DNA from: Bifidobacterium aquikefiri
GTDB taxonomy: Bacteria; Actinomycetota; Actinomycetes; Actinomycetales; Bifidobacteriaceae
Assembly (NCBI RefSeq): GCF_002259795.1
Contig: NZ_MWXA01000003.1
Span: 1-64,000 of the forward strand
DNA: 64,000 nt
Reading direction: 5' to 3'
Shown here: piece by piece, positions 47,609-56,367 of the stretch
How positions within the stretch are numbered: position 1 is the stretch's first letter
Layout: each line of letters opens with the position of its first letter
Position numbers and translations under genes: made by a program
The notes under the pieces: generated by a model
Told to the model about the DNA's origin: nothing
The model's input: only the letters and a program-made list of their open reading frames with translations
Databases searched by the model: none

Positions 47609-48310
47609 TCACTGACCGGTTCCAGCTTGCAATGGCTTGACATGGATGATTGGCGTGGCGCTGTTTGCACAGCCGGTGTAGTTCTTTGTTGCAATGGTGA
47701 TTGGGCTCTTCTGGTTTGGCGGATATATCACGAGACTATCCGCTTGCGTCGGTTTGCAAGATGACGCAGAGAAATTGCCGGCTTCTGTGATCTGCAGCTG
47801 TGCATATGCTGATTGACCTCGCTGCACAGTAAGCGTCTTCAAGCTTCCGGAGTCGCGCACGGCGGCCGCGCCAATCTGTTTACCGGCGACTGCAAGAGAA
47901 ACGCCCGGATATCCGTCCATCTTGCATGTGTTGCCATTATTGGTCAGCACGATATATGGATACATGCTACCTGCGCCACCGCCACTGCCCTGACTGATTG
48001 TGGCGCTCAGTTGCCCTGTTCCACAGCTTCCCTGTGTAGTTGTGGTCGATGAAGAATTTGACGAATCCGAGGTGCCTTGCGAGCTCGTCGAAGACGACGA
48101 TGATGCACCGCTGCTCGATGGAGATGCTGATGTCATCGAAGAACTGGTGTCGCCTCCGCTAGCACTTGAGCCGGCGGAGCTAGCCGATCCGCAAGCGGCC
48201 AGTCCCCAGCTCATGGCTAACGCAGTCATGGATCCAGCCACCACCTTGAAAATCCAGCCGGATGTTCGATTGATTGTTTGCTTGTCCTGTATGTTCTCTT
48301 TTTTCCCCAT
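47609..48310 (-). CDS. DUF4232-like lipoprotein with Ser/Thr-rich stalk
   Basis: A 233-residue exported lipoprotein. Residues 1-40 hold a signal sequence (WIFKVVAGSMTALAMSWG) with lipobox LAAC, Cys 40 being the expected lipid site. Residues about 41-93 form a Ser/Thr/Gly stalk that could be mannosylated by the Pmt enzyme (inference). The folded domain has LSATISQGSG, IVLTNNGNTCKMDGYPGVSLAV and a final Cys region (YTGCANSATPIIHVKPL), as in DUF4232 proteins of actinobacteria. It starts 31 bp after the MFS gene on the same strand. No Shine-Dalgarno is visible at 48310. Confidence 0.8.
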   Translation of the reverse strand: MGKKENIQDKQTINRTSGWIFKVVAGSMTALAMSWGLAACGSASSAGSSASGGDTSSSMTSASPSSSGASSSSSTSSQGTSDSSNSSSTTTTQGSCGTGQLSATISQGSGGGAGSMYPYIVLTNNGNTCKMDGYPGVSLAVAGKQIGAAAVRDSGSLKTLTVQRGQSAYAQLQITEAGNFSASSCKPTQADSLVIYPPNQKSPITIATKNYTGCANSATPIIHVKPLQAGTGQ

Positions 48311-48341
48311 GCATATAGTTTAGGAGATGATGGAGAGTCTT

Positions 48342-49652
48342 TCAGAGTTCTTTCGGATTAAGCTCGGATGTGAGAGAAACGCCAGGAATCTCGTTGCGCT
48401 CGATTCGCTCTCGCAAACGCTTGTCATAGAGCCGCGCTGAGGGTACTGCAATGATGAAGAGGCCGCAGAGCACTGCACCCAACCCAGAGATTGCGAACAC
48501 CCATTCGACTCCAATTGCATCGCCCAGTGGCCCTACGAAGAGTAGGCCTATGGGTCCTGCAATGCCGGTGATGGAAAGGCATACGCCAAAAATTCTTCCC
48601 AGTTCGCCAGCAGGATAAGACTGTTGAATCAGAGCCATCGAAAGCGTAGAGGGGAAGGCAGTTGCCAGACCTGCAATAAAGTTAAACCCAACAAAGAGAA
48701 CGAATCCGGGCATGGAAACAGGAAGCACTGAACATGCCATGAAGGCCAGACCGAGTACAATCTGTCCAGCGATGATAAGGGGGATGCGGTTTTTCCATTT
48801 TCCAAAGATGCCGATGAGCGCTCCTCCTGCAAGCGATCCAACAGACCACAGCACTTCAACGACACCTGCCTGGAATATGGTCCCCTTGAAATATCCCAAG
48901 GTCATGAGGGGATAGAGACTTGCCGCAGGCATGAAGGTAAGCGTCGAGAGAGCAGCCATTGCGAGAATCGACCACATACCTGGGGCGGACCCGATTCGCT
49001 TGAGTCCATATACCATGTCTGCCCAAGGACGCGCCTTGCTCTCTGGTTCGACCGAATTCGATACGATATGCACGAACATGAGCGATCCGAAGCTGAACGC
49101 TGCACCGAGGACATCGATGAGCAGCAGATAGTTGATGGGAACTGCGGCATAGAGCAGGGCACCAAGCGCCGGTGAAATGATCAGAGTTCCCGACTGAACC
49201 ATGCCAAGCTGACCGTTCACTTTGGTTATTTCCTCGGGCGGTACCATCGTTGGCAGAATGGATTGTACGGTGGGCATCTGGAAGGCCTGAGCTATGGAAC
49301 GGATGAGCAGAGAACCGAAAATCAGCCATAGGGGGAAGGTTTCGTTGATGGTCCCGACAATGCAAAGCATGATTGCAACCGCTGCTGCAACCATATCGGG
49401 AACGATCAGCAATGCTTTCTTGTTCCATCGGTCTACAAAGGTTCCGATGAACGGGCTTACGAGAACCATAGGCAGCATGGCGAGGATGGTTGCGATGCTC
49501 AAGATGGTTGCCGAGCCGGACTTCTGAGTCAGATACCAGATGATTGCGTATTGCACAATCATTGAGGTGATGCCGGTGATGAACTGACTGAATAGGAAGA
49601 GGTAACTGTTTTTACGCCAAATTCCACTGAAGTCTGTGGATGGTGAAGTCAT
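48342..49652 (-). CDS. MFS transporter, drug-efflux type
   Basis: A 436-residue major facilitator protein with about twelve membrane segments. It matches the macrolide-efflux (MefA-like) group in style: IWRKNSYLFLFSQFITGITSMIVQYAIIWYL at the start, the loop motif GTFVDRWNKKALLIVPDM after segment 2, and QMPTVQSILPTMVPPEEITKVNGQ after segment 4. The cytosolic tail is charged. The start at 49652 has AAAGG 6-7 bases upstream. The lipoprotein gene follows by 31 bp. The substrate is unknown. An adjacent repeat-rich 810-bp gap lies upstream. Confidence 0.88.
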   Translation of the reverse strand: MTSPSTDFSGIWRKNSYLFLFSQFITGITSMIVQYAIIWYLTQKSGSATILSIATILAMLPMVLVSPFIGTFVDRWNKKALLIVPDMVAAAVAIMLCIVGTINETFPLWLIFGSLLIRSIAQAFQMPTVQSILPTMVPPEEITKVNGQLGMVQSGTLIISPALGALLYAAVPINYLLLIDVLGAAFSFGSLMFVHIVSNSVEPESKARPWADMVYGLKRIGSAPGMWSILAMAALSTLTFMPAASLYPLMTLGYFKGTIFQAGVVEVLWSVGSLAGGALIGIFGKWKNRIPLIIAGQIVLGLAFMACSVLPVSMPGFVLFVGFNFIAGLATAFPSTLSMALIQQSYPAGELGRIFGVCLSITGIAGPIGLLFVGPLGDAIGVEWVFAISGLGAVLCGLFIIAVPSARLYDKRLRERIERNEIPGVSLTSELNPKEL

Positions 49653-49914
49653 GACCGGCCTTTACTCGTTTTCTTGCTCTTGCTGCTCGCGCATGGTTCT
49701 TATCTGTACTGCGAATGCGGTACATCACACGATTTCTGTGTGCGCCGCATTTGGATTCTCTCGAAAACCCAACGCTCATTCATAATACCTGAGATTTCAG
49801 TGCGATTAAGCCGGCCAAGTTGTTTCTGGGTTATAGGCATAGAAGTGTGGGTTTTTAGTCTTCGCTGGTGTGTCGGCGTGTAATTCGTTCCAGTCGATGC
49901 CATGCTCCTCTCCC

Positions 49915-50045
49915 GTCATCCCGAGCGAGCGGTGCGAGTCGGTGGTATGAACGACAACACTATCGTCATCCCGAGCGAGCGCAGCGAGTCGGTGGTATGA
50001 ACGACAACACCATTGTCATTCCGAGCGAGCGTAGCGAGTCGAGGG
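49915..50045. repeat. 50-bp tandem repeat, about 2.6 copies
   Basis: The unit begins GTCATCCCGAGCGAGC and recurs at 49915, 49965 and 50015 (period 50). Each copy has CGAGCGAGCG..GCGAGTCG, itself palindromic, followed in the first two copies by GGTGGTATGAACGACAACAC. There is no coding potential that I can support. Confidence 0.85.
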
Positions 50046-50112
50046 ATCTTGGCTGTTGATGCTCGCAAGGGTGAGATCTCTCGACTCGCTGCGCTCGCTC
50101 GAGATGACAATG
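50011..50112. repeat. Long imperfect palindrome, 40-bp arms
   Basis: 50011-50050 and 50073-50112 are reverse complements at 35 of 40 positions, with a 22-bp loop. The left arm is the last unit of the 50-bp tandem repeat. It could form a strong hairpin in RNA from either strand and resembles REP-type elements. Confidence 0.85.
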
Positions 50113-50113
50113 G

Positions 50114-50190
50114 GTCGGGGCGACGAGGGCTGTGGATTCGGTCGGGGCGACGAGGGCTGTGGATTCGGTCGGAGTGACAAGGGAGGTGGG
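50114..50190. repeat. 27-bp tandem repeat, about 2.7 copies
   Basis: GTCGGGGCGACGAGGGC recurs at 50114 and 50141, and a diverged copy (GTCGGAGTGACAAGGG) starts at 50168, period 27. It follows the palindrome directly. Confidence 0.8.
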
Positions 50191-50462
50191 GATGGTGGGC
50201 ATCGACACTGGGTCCGTTCCTGCTCTCGTGGTTGTGTTGCGATGCATGATGATGCCGCAATACGGGCACAGGGTTGCGTTCATGCACCCTAAGTCAAGCA
50301 GGATTATGAACCAGCTCGAACCCTAGCCAAGAGAACACCTCACGGCCTGTTTCACACGCACTTTCGTGCCTATAGCCAAAAATACCCCAAAATGTAAGAT
50401 TTTGTTCAATGTACTCTGTGAACCTGCAATCCATGAGTGTGCAGGTTCACTACGTGGTGAAT

Positions 50463-50864
50463 CTAGAGTGAATCGTGCTGGACAGTGAATCCTCGATCGT
50501 AATGGAGGAACATCCGTGCACCATAACGATCAACATCGCGATGAGTGAATAGCATGCGGATCGCGAATGCGGTCTGTACATCCAATGGCAGGTCGCGGAA
50601 AGCCTTGTGAGCATCCCACTTATCGTCTGCTATCGCATAATCAGGAACATAGGCAAAGCCTTCGCCATCCTCGTTGACATATCCAAAGAATGGCAGATCC
50701 CATGCCTTGTGATACGTCAGTGCATCCTTGAACTGTTCAACCTGTGAAAGTGCCTCGTCGCTGATGCCAAACTTCTTGGCAACCTCGTTCGCTGCCTGTG
50801 TCTTTGCTGCTGCATCTTCACCATAAAGATGGCGGTGCACCACTATCAATCTGTCGTTCTCCAT
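50463..50864 (-). CDS. Hypothetical protein, 133 aa
   Basis: Small soluble acidic protein of unknown family, probably alpha-helical. It shows no signal peptide, metal motif or HTH. The N-terminal third (LIVVHRHLYGEDAAAKTQAANEVAKKFG) is helical, the middle holds a Tyr/Phe/Asp-rich FFGYVNEDGEGFAYVPDY strand pair, and the end carries AIRMLFTHRDVDRYGARMFLH. The ATG at 50864 is preferred over an in-frame start at 50885 because AAGGA lies upstream at a suitable distance. It stands alone between the repeat region and the divergent rbsR. Confidence 0.65.
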   Translation of the reverse strand: MENDRLIVVHRHLYGEDAAAKTQAANEVAKKFGISDEALSQVEQFKDALTYHKAWDLPFFGYVNEDGEGFAYVPDYAIADDKWDAHKAFRDLPLDVQTAFAIRMLFTHRDVDRYGARMFLHYDRGFTVQHDSL

Positions 50865-51013
50865 AAAGGTGTCCTTCCGGTCCAAGAGCCACCGTTGAGT
50901 TACATCTCATCATGAGAAGTCATGTGGCCTCAGTTGTATAGCTTGAATGCCTTGACATCGATGTCTGCATATGGCAGATACAAAATGTCATGTGCATGGA
51001 GTTGGTACGGTAT

Positions 51014-51041
51014 TTGTACCTGTGAGACAATCTAGCATAAA
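51014..51041 (+). promoter_or_regulatory. Candidate promoter of rbsR
   Basis: TTGTAC (51014-51019) and CATAAA (51036-51041) are separated by 16 bp. A partial palindrome ATTGC...GCAAT at 51041-51059 follows and could be a site for autoregulation; this last point is weak. Confidence 0.4.
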
Positions 51042-51128
51042 ATTGCGTACCGTTTGCAATCGAAATGGTTTGGTGCGTGATTGGCATCTGACTCTTGAGG
51101 TTCACGAAAATACGGATCGAGGAATGTG

Positions 51129-52145
51129 ATGAATTACGTCACGATCAAGGACGTGGCTCAGGAAGCCGGCGTGTCTGTTCCTACCGTGTCGCAAGTGCTG
51201 AATAACAGGGGCAGAATCTCGGCGGCTACGCGTCAGCGTGTGCTTGACTCGGCAAAGAAGCTTGATTACATTCCCAACTCAGCGGCCATCTCCATGCGAT
51301 CGAGTTCGACCAAAACCGTGGGCATTTTGGTTCCTGACATCAACAACTCATATTTCGCCTATCTGATTTCTCTGATAACCCGAGAGCTGTTGGCCAGCGG
51401 CTATGTATGCATGATCGGATCCTCGTCCGAAAGCCTTGAAGGCCAAGATAAGTTTCTTCATTCACTCCTGACCCAGAGAATCGACGGTGCGATTCTGGTA
51501 CCCCAGGGCACTGCATCGCATGGCTTGCAGAGATTCGTTGCTTCCGGCCTTCCACTCGTCATTCTGGATCGTAAGGTCAAGGAATTGGCAGACGGCGGCA
51601 GAATTCCCATCATCGACGCAGATCCACGACCGGGAATTACCGATGCAATCGAAAAGGTGAAATCTCAGGGACATTCGCGGATAGGATTCATTCATGGCCC
51701 GACGTCCAAATCTCCGAATCTGCTGGAACGTCAGCAGATATTCATAGATGTTGCAGGTTCACGGGTGGGCAGCCTCAATGCAATAGTCGCAAGCCATGTG
51801 AATGCATTGTCGGCAATCAAGGATCTGCTATCTCGTCATGTCAATACCTTTATATTCGGATATTCGCCGGACGCACTTGAAGCCATTCGATATTTTCACC
51901 ATATCGGCCTGAAAATAGGTGAGGATGTATCAATAGTCAGCTTTGACGATATTCCTATCTTTGAACTGGCTTCACCCAGCATCTCCGTAATCTCTCAGCA
52001 GCAGAAACTGATGGGAAACTATGGCGTTACCACATTGCTTTCGCTCATGGAGCACCGACTTCGTGGCGAGGAAGCAGAGGAGAGTTTCGATAACGTAAGA
52101 ATTCCCACGTTATTCATTGATCGGGAATCAGTAAGTAACCAATAG
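51129..52145 (+). CDS. rbsR: LacI-family repressor of the ribose operon
   Basis: A 338-residue regulator. The N-terminal LacI headpiece is VTIKDVAQEAGVSVPTVSQVLNNRGRISAATRQRVLDSAKKLDY, followed by the hinge helix region and a periplasmic-binding-protein-like ligand domain (VGILVPDINNSYFAYLISLI; IVSFDDIPIFELASPSISVI). It probably binds ribose and releases the operator at 52200-52219 in front of rbsD. ATG at 51129 is chosen over the GTG directly before it because GAGGA lies 5 bases upstream. A 99-bp gap leads to rbsD, which has its own promoter. Confidence 0.9.
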   Translation: MNYVTIKDVAQEAGVSVPTVSQVLNNRGRISAATRQRVLDSAKKLDYIPNSAAISMRSSSTKTVGILVPDINNSYFAYLISLITRELLASGYVCMIGSSSESLEGQDKFLHSLLTQRIDGAILVPQGTASHGLQRFVASGLPLVILDRKVKELADGGRIPIIDADPRPGITDAIEKVKSQGHSRIGFIHGPTSKSPNLLERQQIFIDVAGSRVGSLNAIVASHVNALSAIKDLLSRHVNTFIFGYSPDALEAIRYFHHIGLKIGEDVSIVSFDDIPIFELASPSISVISQQQKLMGNYGVTTLLSLMEHRLRGEEAEESFDNVRIPTLFIDRESVSNQ

Positions 52146-52163
52146 AATCCGCGCTTCGAGGAT

Positions 52164-52192
52164 TTGACATCCCAGCGAAAAGCGGATATATT
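52164..52192 (+). promoter_or_regulatory. Promoter of the rbsDACB operon
   Basis: TTGACA (52164-52169) and TATATT (52187-52192) are spaced by 17 bp, close to the sigma-70 consensus. Transcription should start near 52199, directly at the operator. Confidence 0.8.
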
Positions 52193-52199
52193 TTGTATT

Positions 52200-52219
52200 G
52201 TGATATAACGATATATCAC
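52200..52219 (+). promoter_or_regulatory. LacI-type operator in front of rbsD
   Basis: GTGATATAACGATATATCAC is a 20-bp palindrome around a central CG with a single non-matching pair, the usual shape of LacI-family sites. Its position at the predicted start of transcription would block RNA polymerase. Confidence 0.75.
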
Positions 52220-52244
52220 CATCTCAGCGGACAATGGAGTCGTC

Positions 52245-52643
52245 GTGAAGAAAACAGGTATTTTAAATAGCGAATTGGCAAAAGTGGCTGATGACCTGGG
52301 TCATACGGATCTGGTATGCATCGGTGATCTTGGCTTGCCAGTCCCGAACGGGATTCATAAGATCGACATCGCTCTCAAGCGTGGAGAGCCAAGCTTTATC
52401 GATGTCCTTCAGGTCTATCTCGATAATGTGGTGGTCCAGCAGGTCTTTCTCGCCTCGGAGATCAAGACTCAGAATCCAGCACAGTTGCATGCAATCGAAG
52501 AGATGCTTCCACAGGGAGTGGGCATCGATTTCATCTCGCACGAAGAGCTGAAGCAGATGACCAGGGATTGCAAGGCCGTGCTGCGAACCGGTGAAGATAC
52601 GCCATATTCGAATATCATCCTGCAATCCGGTGTCACTATCTGA
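52245..52643 (+). CDS. rbsD: D-ribose pyranase
   Basis: A 132-residue RbsD that interconverts the pyranose and furanose forms of ribose so that RbsK can use it. The motifs are KKTGILNSELAKVADDLGHTD (with the active-site His), CIGDLGLPVPNG and a C-terminal AVLRTGEDTPYSNIILQSGV (family end with Tyr). The start is GTG at 52245 with TGGAG upstream. It is the first gene of the operon, followed by rbsA after 36 bp. Confidence 0.95.
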   Translation: MKKTGILNSELAKVADDLGHTDLVCIGDLGLPVPNGIHKIDIALKRGEPSFIDVLQVYLDNVVVQQVFLASEIKTQNPAQLHAIEEMLPQGVGIDFISHEELKQMTRDCKAVLRTGEDTPYSNIILQSGVTI

Positions 52644-52679
52644 CTTCAGCAAGGAGCTCAAGAAAGAGAAAGGCCAATC

Positions 52680-54161
52680 ATGAAAATTGAACTCAAGAAT
52701 ATTTCAAAAGCCTTTGGTGTTAATCAGGTCCTCAAAGATATCAGTCTTACGGTGAACTCCGGCGAAGTTCATGCACTCATGGGTGAGAATGGTGCCGGAA
52801 AATCAACATTGATGAACATTCTTACGGGACTTTTCCCCGCGAGTGGTGGAAAGATCTTCATCGATGGAGAGGAACGGACTTTCCAGAACCCTCGCGAGGC
52901 AGAGCTTTTTGGCATCAGCTTCATACATCAAGAGATGAATTCCTGGCCCGAGCTGACGGTGATGGAGAATCTCTTCCTTGGTCGAGAGATCAAGAAGAAC
53001 GGTCTGTTGAACAACAAGGAGATGCGCAAGCAATCCCGTGCCGCTTTCAACGAACTTGGTGTCAACATTCCACTGAATGTCGAGATTGGCACGTTGTCGG
53101 TGGGCCAGCAGCAGATGATCGAAATCGCAAAAAGCTTTCTTTCCAACTTGCAGATACTCATTATGGACGAACCCACCTCGGCACTGACGGAGCGTGAAAC
53201 AAGCAAACTTTTCGAAGTGATCCAACATCTGAAAAAGCGTGGCGTTGGCATCATCTACATTTCGCATCGCATGGAGGAGATCTTCAAACTCTCCGACGTC
53301 GTAACGGTGATGCGCGATGGGAAAGTCATTGATACCAAGCCAACCAAGGACACGAACGTCAATGAACTCGTCAAGAAGATGGTTGGTAGGGAAATAACGG
53401 ACTACTATCCACACAAAAATACGCCTGTAGGAGATGTCACCTTCGAGGTGTCTCATCTTGAAAGCGCTACGAATAAGTTCCACGACATCTCATTCTCCGT
53501 CAAAAGTGGTGAAATCCTTGCGTTCTCGGGACTTATGGGTTCTGGACGGACCGAGGTCATGAGAGCGGTGTTCGGGATCGACAAGCCCAAATCAGGAGTC
53601 ATCAAACTTCATGGCAAGCCAATCAGAATACGCAAGCCTCTTGATGCCATCAGACATGGCATCGGCTTCCTGACTGAAAATCGCAAGGATGAGGGATTGA
53701 TCCTCGATTTCAGCATTCGAGAGAACGTGACTCTGCCGAGCACTCGAAATTTTGTAAAGAATCTGTTCTTCAACACCAAGATGGCGATGCTTTTCGTACG
53801 CGATCTGATACAGCGTCTGACAATTCGTTCGACCGGCACTGAGCAGATAGTGGGCAACCTTTCAGGAGGCAATCAGCAAAAAGTTGTTCTTGCCAAATGG
53901 GTCGGTATTTCGCCAAAAGTGCTGATTCTGGATGAGCCGACTCGAGGTGTTGACGTTGGCTCGAAACGCGAAATCTATGAATTGATGAATGAGCTTGCCG
54001 GCAAAGGTGTTCCCATCATTATGGTTTCTTCCGATCTTCCGGAGGTGTTGGGAGTGAGTGATCGAATAATCGTAATGCACGAAGGCAGGATCGCCGGTGA
54101 GATTTTAGGCAAAGACGCCAATCAGGAAAAGATAATGCAACTCGCGACTTTGGGAGAATAA
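52680..54161 (+). CDS. rbsA: Ribose ABC transporter, ATP-binding protein
   Basis: A 493-residue double ATPase of the sugar-import (CUT2) type. The first cassette has GENGAGKST (residues about 38-46), the signature LSVGQQQM and MDEPTSALT. The second has GLMGSGRTE (a GSGRT form usual for the second RbsA site), LSGGNQQK and LDEPTRGVD. Both cassettes look intact. AAAGG lies 6 bases before the ATG. It ends one base before rbsC, so the two are coupled. Confidence 0.96.
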   Translation: MKIELKNISKAFGVNQVLKDISLTVNSGEVHALMGENGAGKSTLMNILTGLFPASGGKIFIDGEERTFQNPREAELFGISFIHQEMNSWPELTVMENLFLGREIKKNGLLNNKEMRKQSRAAFNELGVNIPLNVEIGTLSVGQQQMIEIAKSFLSNLQILIMDEPTSALTERETSKLFEVIQHLKKRGVGIIYISHRMEEIFKLSDVVTVMRDGKVIDTKPTKDTNVNELVKKMVGREITDYYPHKNTPVGDVTFEVSHLESATNKFHDISFSVKSGEILAFSGLMGSGRTEVMRAVFGIDKPKSGVIKLHGKPIRIRKPLDAIRHGIGFLTENRKDEGLILDFSIRENVTLPSTRNFVKNLFFNTKMAMLFVRDLIQRLTIRSTGTEQIVGNLSGGNQQKVVLAKWVGISPKVLILDEPTRGVDVGSKREIYELMNELAGKGVPIIMVSSDLPEVLGVSDRIIVMHEGRIAGEILGKDANQEKIMQLATLGE

Positions 54162-54162
54162 G

Positions 54163-55122
54163 ATGAAAACAGTTTCCAATTTTTTGAATAGATTCACCAG
54201 CCTTACCACGCTCGCGGCATTAGCTGTCCTGATGGTGTTGATAACGGTCATGAATCCAAGCTTCTTAACCACGAACAATCTGCTTAACCTGTTGCTCCAG
54301 GTAACGGCGAATGGTTTCATTGCATTTGGCATGACCTTCGTGATCCTCACCGGAGGTATCGATCTTTCGGTCGGCGCCATTCTTGCGCTTTCCAGTGCAT
54401 TATCCGCAGGAATGATCGGTGCGGGAATGCCCTTGCCACTGGCAGTATTGATGTGCGTCGTGATTGGTGCCGGACTCGGTGCGATCAACGGCTTCTTCAT
54501 TGCCTACGGAAAGATGGCGCCATTCATTGTCACCCTTGCCACGCAAATGATCTTTCGTGGGTTGACGCTTGTTTTTACCAATGGCAACCCCATTACCAAA
54601 GGCATGGATGGTTTCTTCCTGGCATATATTGGGCAGGGCTATCTGTTTGGCATCCCGTTCCCCTTCATTCTGATGATCATCGCCTTTGTGGCTCTTTACG
54701 TGCTTTTGCACAAGACCGCATTCGGAAAGTCGGTCTATGCACTGGGAGGCAATGAAAAGGCGGCATACATCGCTGGTGTTCAGTCGAACAGGGTAAAGGT
54801 CGCAATCTACACCATCTCAGGTCTGATGTCAGCGATAGCGGGTCTTGTCATCACGTCTCGACTCTCTTCGGCGACACCTCAGGCAGGCAATGGCTATGAA
54901 ATGTTTGCAATCGCTGCTGTGGTGCTTGGTGGGACAAGCCTGATGGGTGGCAAGGGAAGAATGTCAGGCACCATCATTGGTGCACTGATCATTGGTGTTC
55001 TGAACAATGGCCTGAACATCATTGGAGTTTCCACCTTCTGGCAGCAAGTAGTCGAAGGTGCCGTGATCATCGTCGCAGTGCTTGTCGATGTGATCAGAAA
55101 CAAGCGATCCCTTCAGTCTTGA
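54163..55122 (+). CDS. rbsC: Ribose ABC transporter permease
   Basis: A 319-residue membrane protein of the BPD-transp-2 (CUT2 permease) family with eight to ten membrane segments. The family segments FVILTGGIDLSVGAILALSSAL, ATQMIFRGLTLVFTNGNPI and AVVLGGTSLMGGKGRMSGTIIGALIIG (the EAA-like loop) are visible. It forms the membrane channel with RbsA and receives ribose from RbsB. Start: ATG one base after the rbsA stop, with GGGAG inside the end of rbsA. Confidence 0.96.
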   Translation: MKTVSNFLNRFTSLTTLAALAVLMVLITVMNPSFLTTNNLLNLLLQVTANGFIAFGMTFVILTGGIDLSVGAILALSSALSAGMIGAGMPLPLAVLMCVVIGAGLGAINGFFIAYGKMAPFIVTLATQMIFRGLTLVFTNGNPITKGMDGFFLAYIGQGYLFGIPFPFILMIIAFVALYVLLHKTAFGKSVYALGGNEKAAYIAGVQSNRVKVAIYTISGLMSAIAGLVITSRLSSATPQAGNGYEMFAIAAVVLGGTSLMGGKGRMSGTIIGALIIGVLNNGLNIIGVSTFWQQVVEGAVIIVAVLVDVIRNKRSLQS

Positions 55123-55202
55123 GCGCACCCTGAGACCGGAAAGCAAACAAGAATCCAGTAATTCATCAATGTAAGTAAACAACAATAATTCAACGCAACC
55201 AT

Positions 55203-55232
55203 CAATATGAATCAGAGAAGATTTTCATATTG
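55203..55232 (+). other. Stem-loop in the rbsC-rbsB gap
   Basis: CAATATGA (55203-55210) pairs with TCATATTG (55225-55232), 23 bases before the rbsB start codon. Such hairpins between permease and binding-protein genes often protect the binding-protein mRNA; here this is inference. Confidence 0.5.
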
Positions 55233-55255
55233 CAAACAAAGAAGTGGAGAATATC

Positions 55256-56236
55256 ATGAAGATTCACATGGCTCACCTGGCTTCAAAAATTGTGGCAGCA
55301 GGTGTTGGTATCGGTATGGCGATTGGTCTGAGCGCATGCGCAGGAACAGGGCTCGGCAGCTCGAATGGAGCCCAGGGGACCGTTGAAAAGAAGAGCCCTT
55401 CGGAATTGACCATCGGTGTTGCAATTTCAACCACCAATAATCCCTATTTTGTGGCCATGGACCAGGCGATCAAGGCAATGGCCAAGAAGAACGGCACGAA
55501 GGTCATCATTGCTGACGCACAGAATGACAGTTCAACTCAGCTGAACGACATTCAGAACTTTGTGAGTCAGAAGGTTGACGGCATCCTTGTCAACCCAGTT
55601 GATTCAGACTCGATCGTTCCAGCGATCAAGAGTGCAAACACTGCCGGCATCCCTGTTATTGCCATGGATCGTGGTTCGAACGGCGGCACGGTGCTGAGCA
55701 CGGTCGCCTCGGATAATGTCAAGGCCGGTCAAATGGCTGCACAGGCGATCCTTGATGCATACGGCAAGGGTGCAAAGGTCATTGAGCTTTCGGGAACGCC
55801 GGGAGCTTCTGCAACCATCGACCGAGGCAACGGCTTCAACGCCGAGGCGAAGAAGCTTGGTCTTGATATTCTTTCGAGCCAGTCAGCGAACTTCGATCGA
55901 ACGACCGCGCTGAATACCACCCAGAATATGTTGCAATCCAATAGCGGAGTCCAAGCAATCTTTTCGCAGAATGACGAGATGGCACTGGGTGCCGTGAAGG
56001 CTGTTCAGGCAGCTGGTGGCAAGATTGGCATCTTCGGTATCGACGGTGAATCAGAGACGCATACTGCAATCGAGCAGGGAACCGTCACTGCAACGATTGC
56101 ACAGCAACCAGGAAAAATTGGTGAGATGGCCTTGCAGGCCATGTATGATCACTTCAATAAGAAGACCGTCAAGAAGTCCATTGATTCGCCTATCTATCTG
56201 GTGAAGAAAGACAATGTCAAGCAATACATGTGGTGA
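55256..56236 (+). CDS. rbsB: Ribose-binding lipoprotein
   Basis: A 326-residue substrate-binding lipoprotein. The signal (LASKIVAAGVGIGMAIG) ends in lipobox LSAC. The mature part follows type I periplasmic-binding folds: LTIGVAISTTNNPYFVAMDQAI, VDGILVNPVDSD, IPVIAMDRGSN, FSQNDEMALGAVKAVQAAG and GIFGIDGESET. It delivers ribose to RbsA/RbsC outside the cell. The ATG at 55256 has GGAG 6 bases upstream and is preferred over one four codons earlier. Confidence 0.95.
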   Translation: MKIHMAHLASKIVAAGVGIGMAIGLSACAGTGLGSSNGAQGTVEKKSPSELTIGVAISTTNNPYFVAMDQAIKAMAKKNGTKVIIADAQNDSSTQLNDIQNFVSQKVDGILVNPVDSDSIVPAIKSANTAGIPVIAMDRGSNGGTVLSTVASDNVKAGQMAAQAILDAYGKGAKVIELSGTPGASATIDRGNGFNAEAKKLGLDILSSQSANFDRTTALNTTQNMLQSNSGVQAIFSQNDEMALGAVKAVQAAGGKIGIFGIDGESETHTAIEQGTVTATIAQQPGKIGEMALQAMYDHFNKKTVKKSIDSPIYLVKKDNVKQYMW

Positions 56237-56274
56237 GTGGGACACATACGGTTCCCACTGAAATGTCAGTGATG

Positions 56275-56324
56275 TTGGGGAACGGTCAGGGCCGATATTC
56301 GCGAACGTGCCGACCGTTCCCCAA
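56275..56324 (+). terminator. Terminator or attenuator between rbsB and rbsK
   Basis: TTGGGGAACGGTC (56275-56287) pairs perfectly with GACCGTTCCCCAA (56312-56324), followed by TCTTT. A smaller hairpin (GTGGGA/TCCCAC) sits just before it. It may lower expression of rbsK relative to the transporter. Confidence 0.7.
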
Positions 56325-56367
56325 TCTTTAACTGCCGGACGACAAAGTTCATAAGAAAGAGAACGTC

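Noticed and set aside
49915-50190. Possible CRISPR array
   Set aside because: The units are direct tandem repeats with no unique spacers of constant size, and no cas genes are near.
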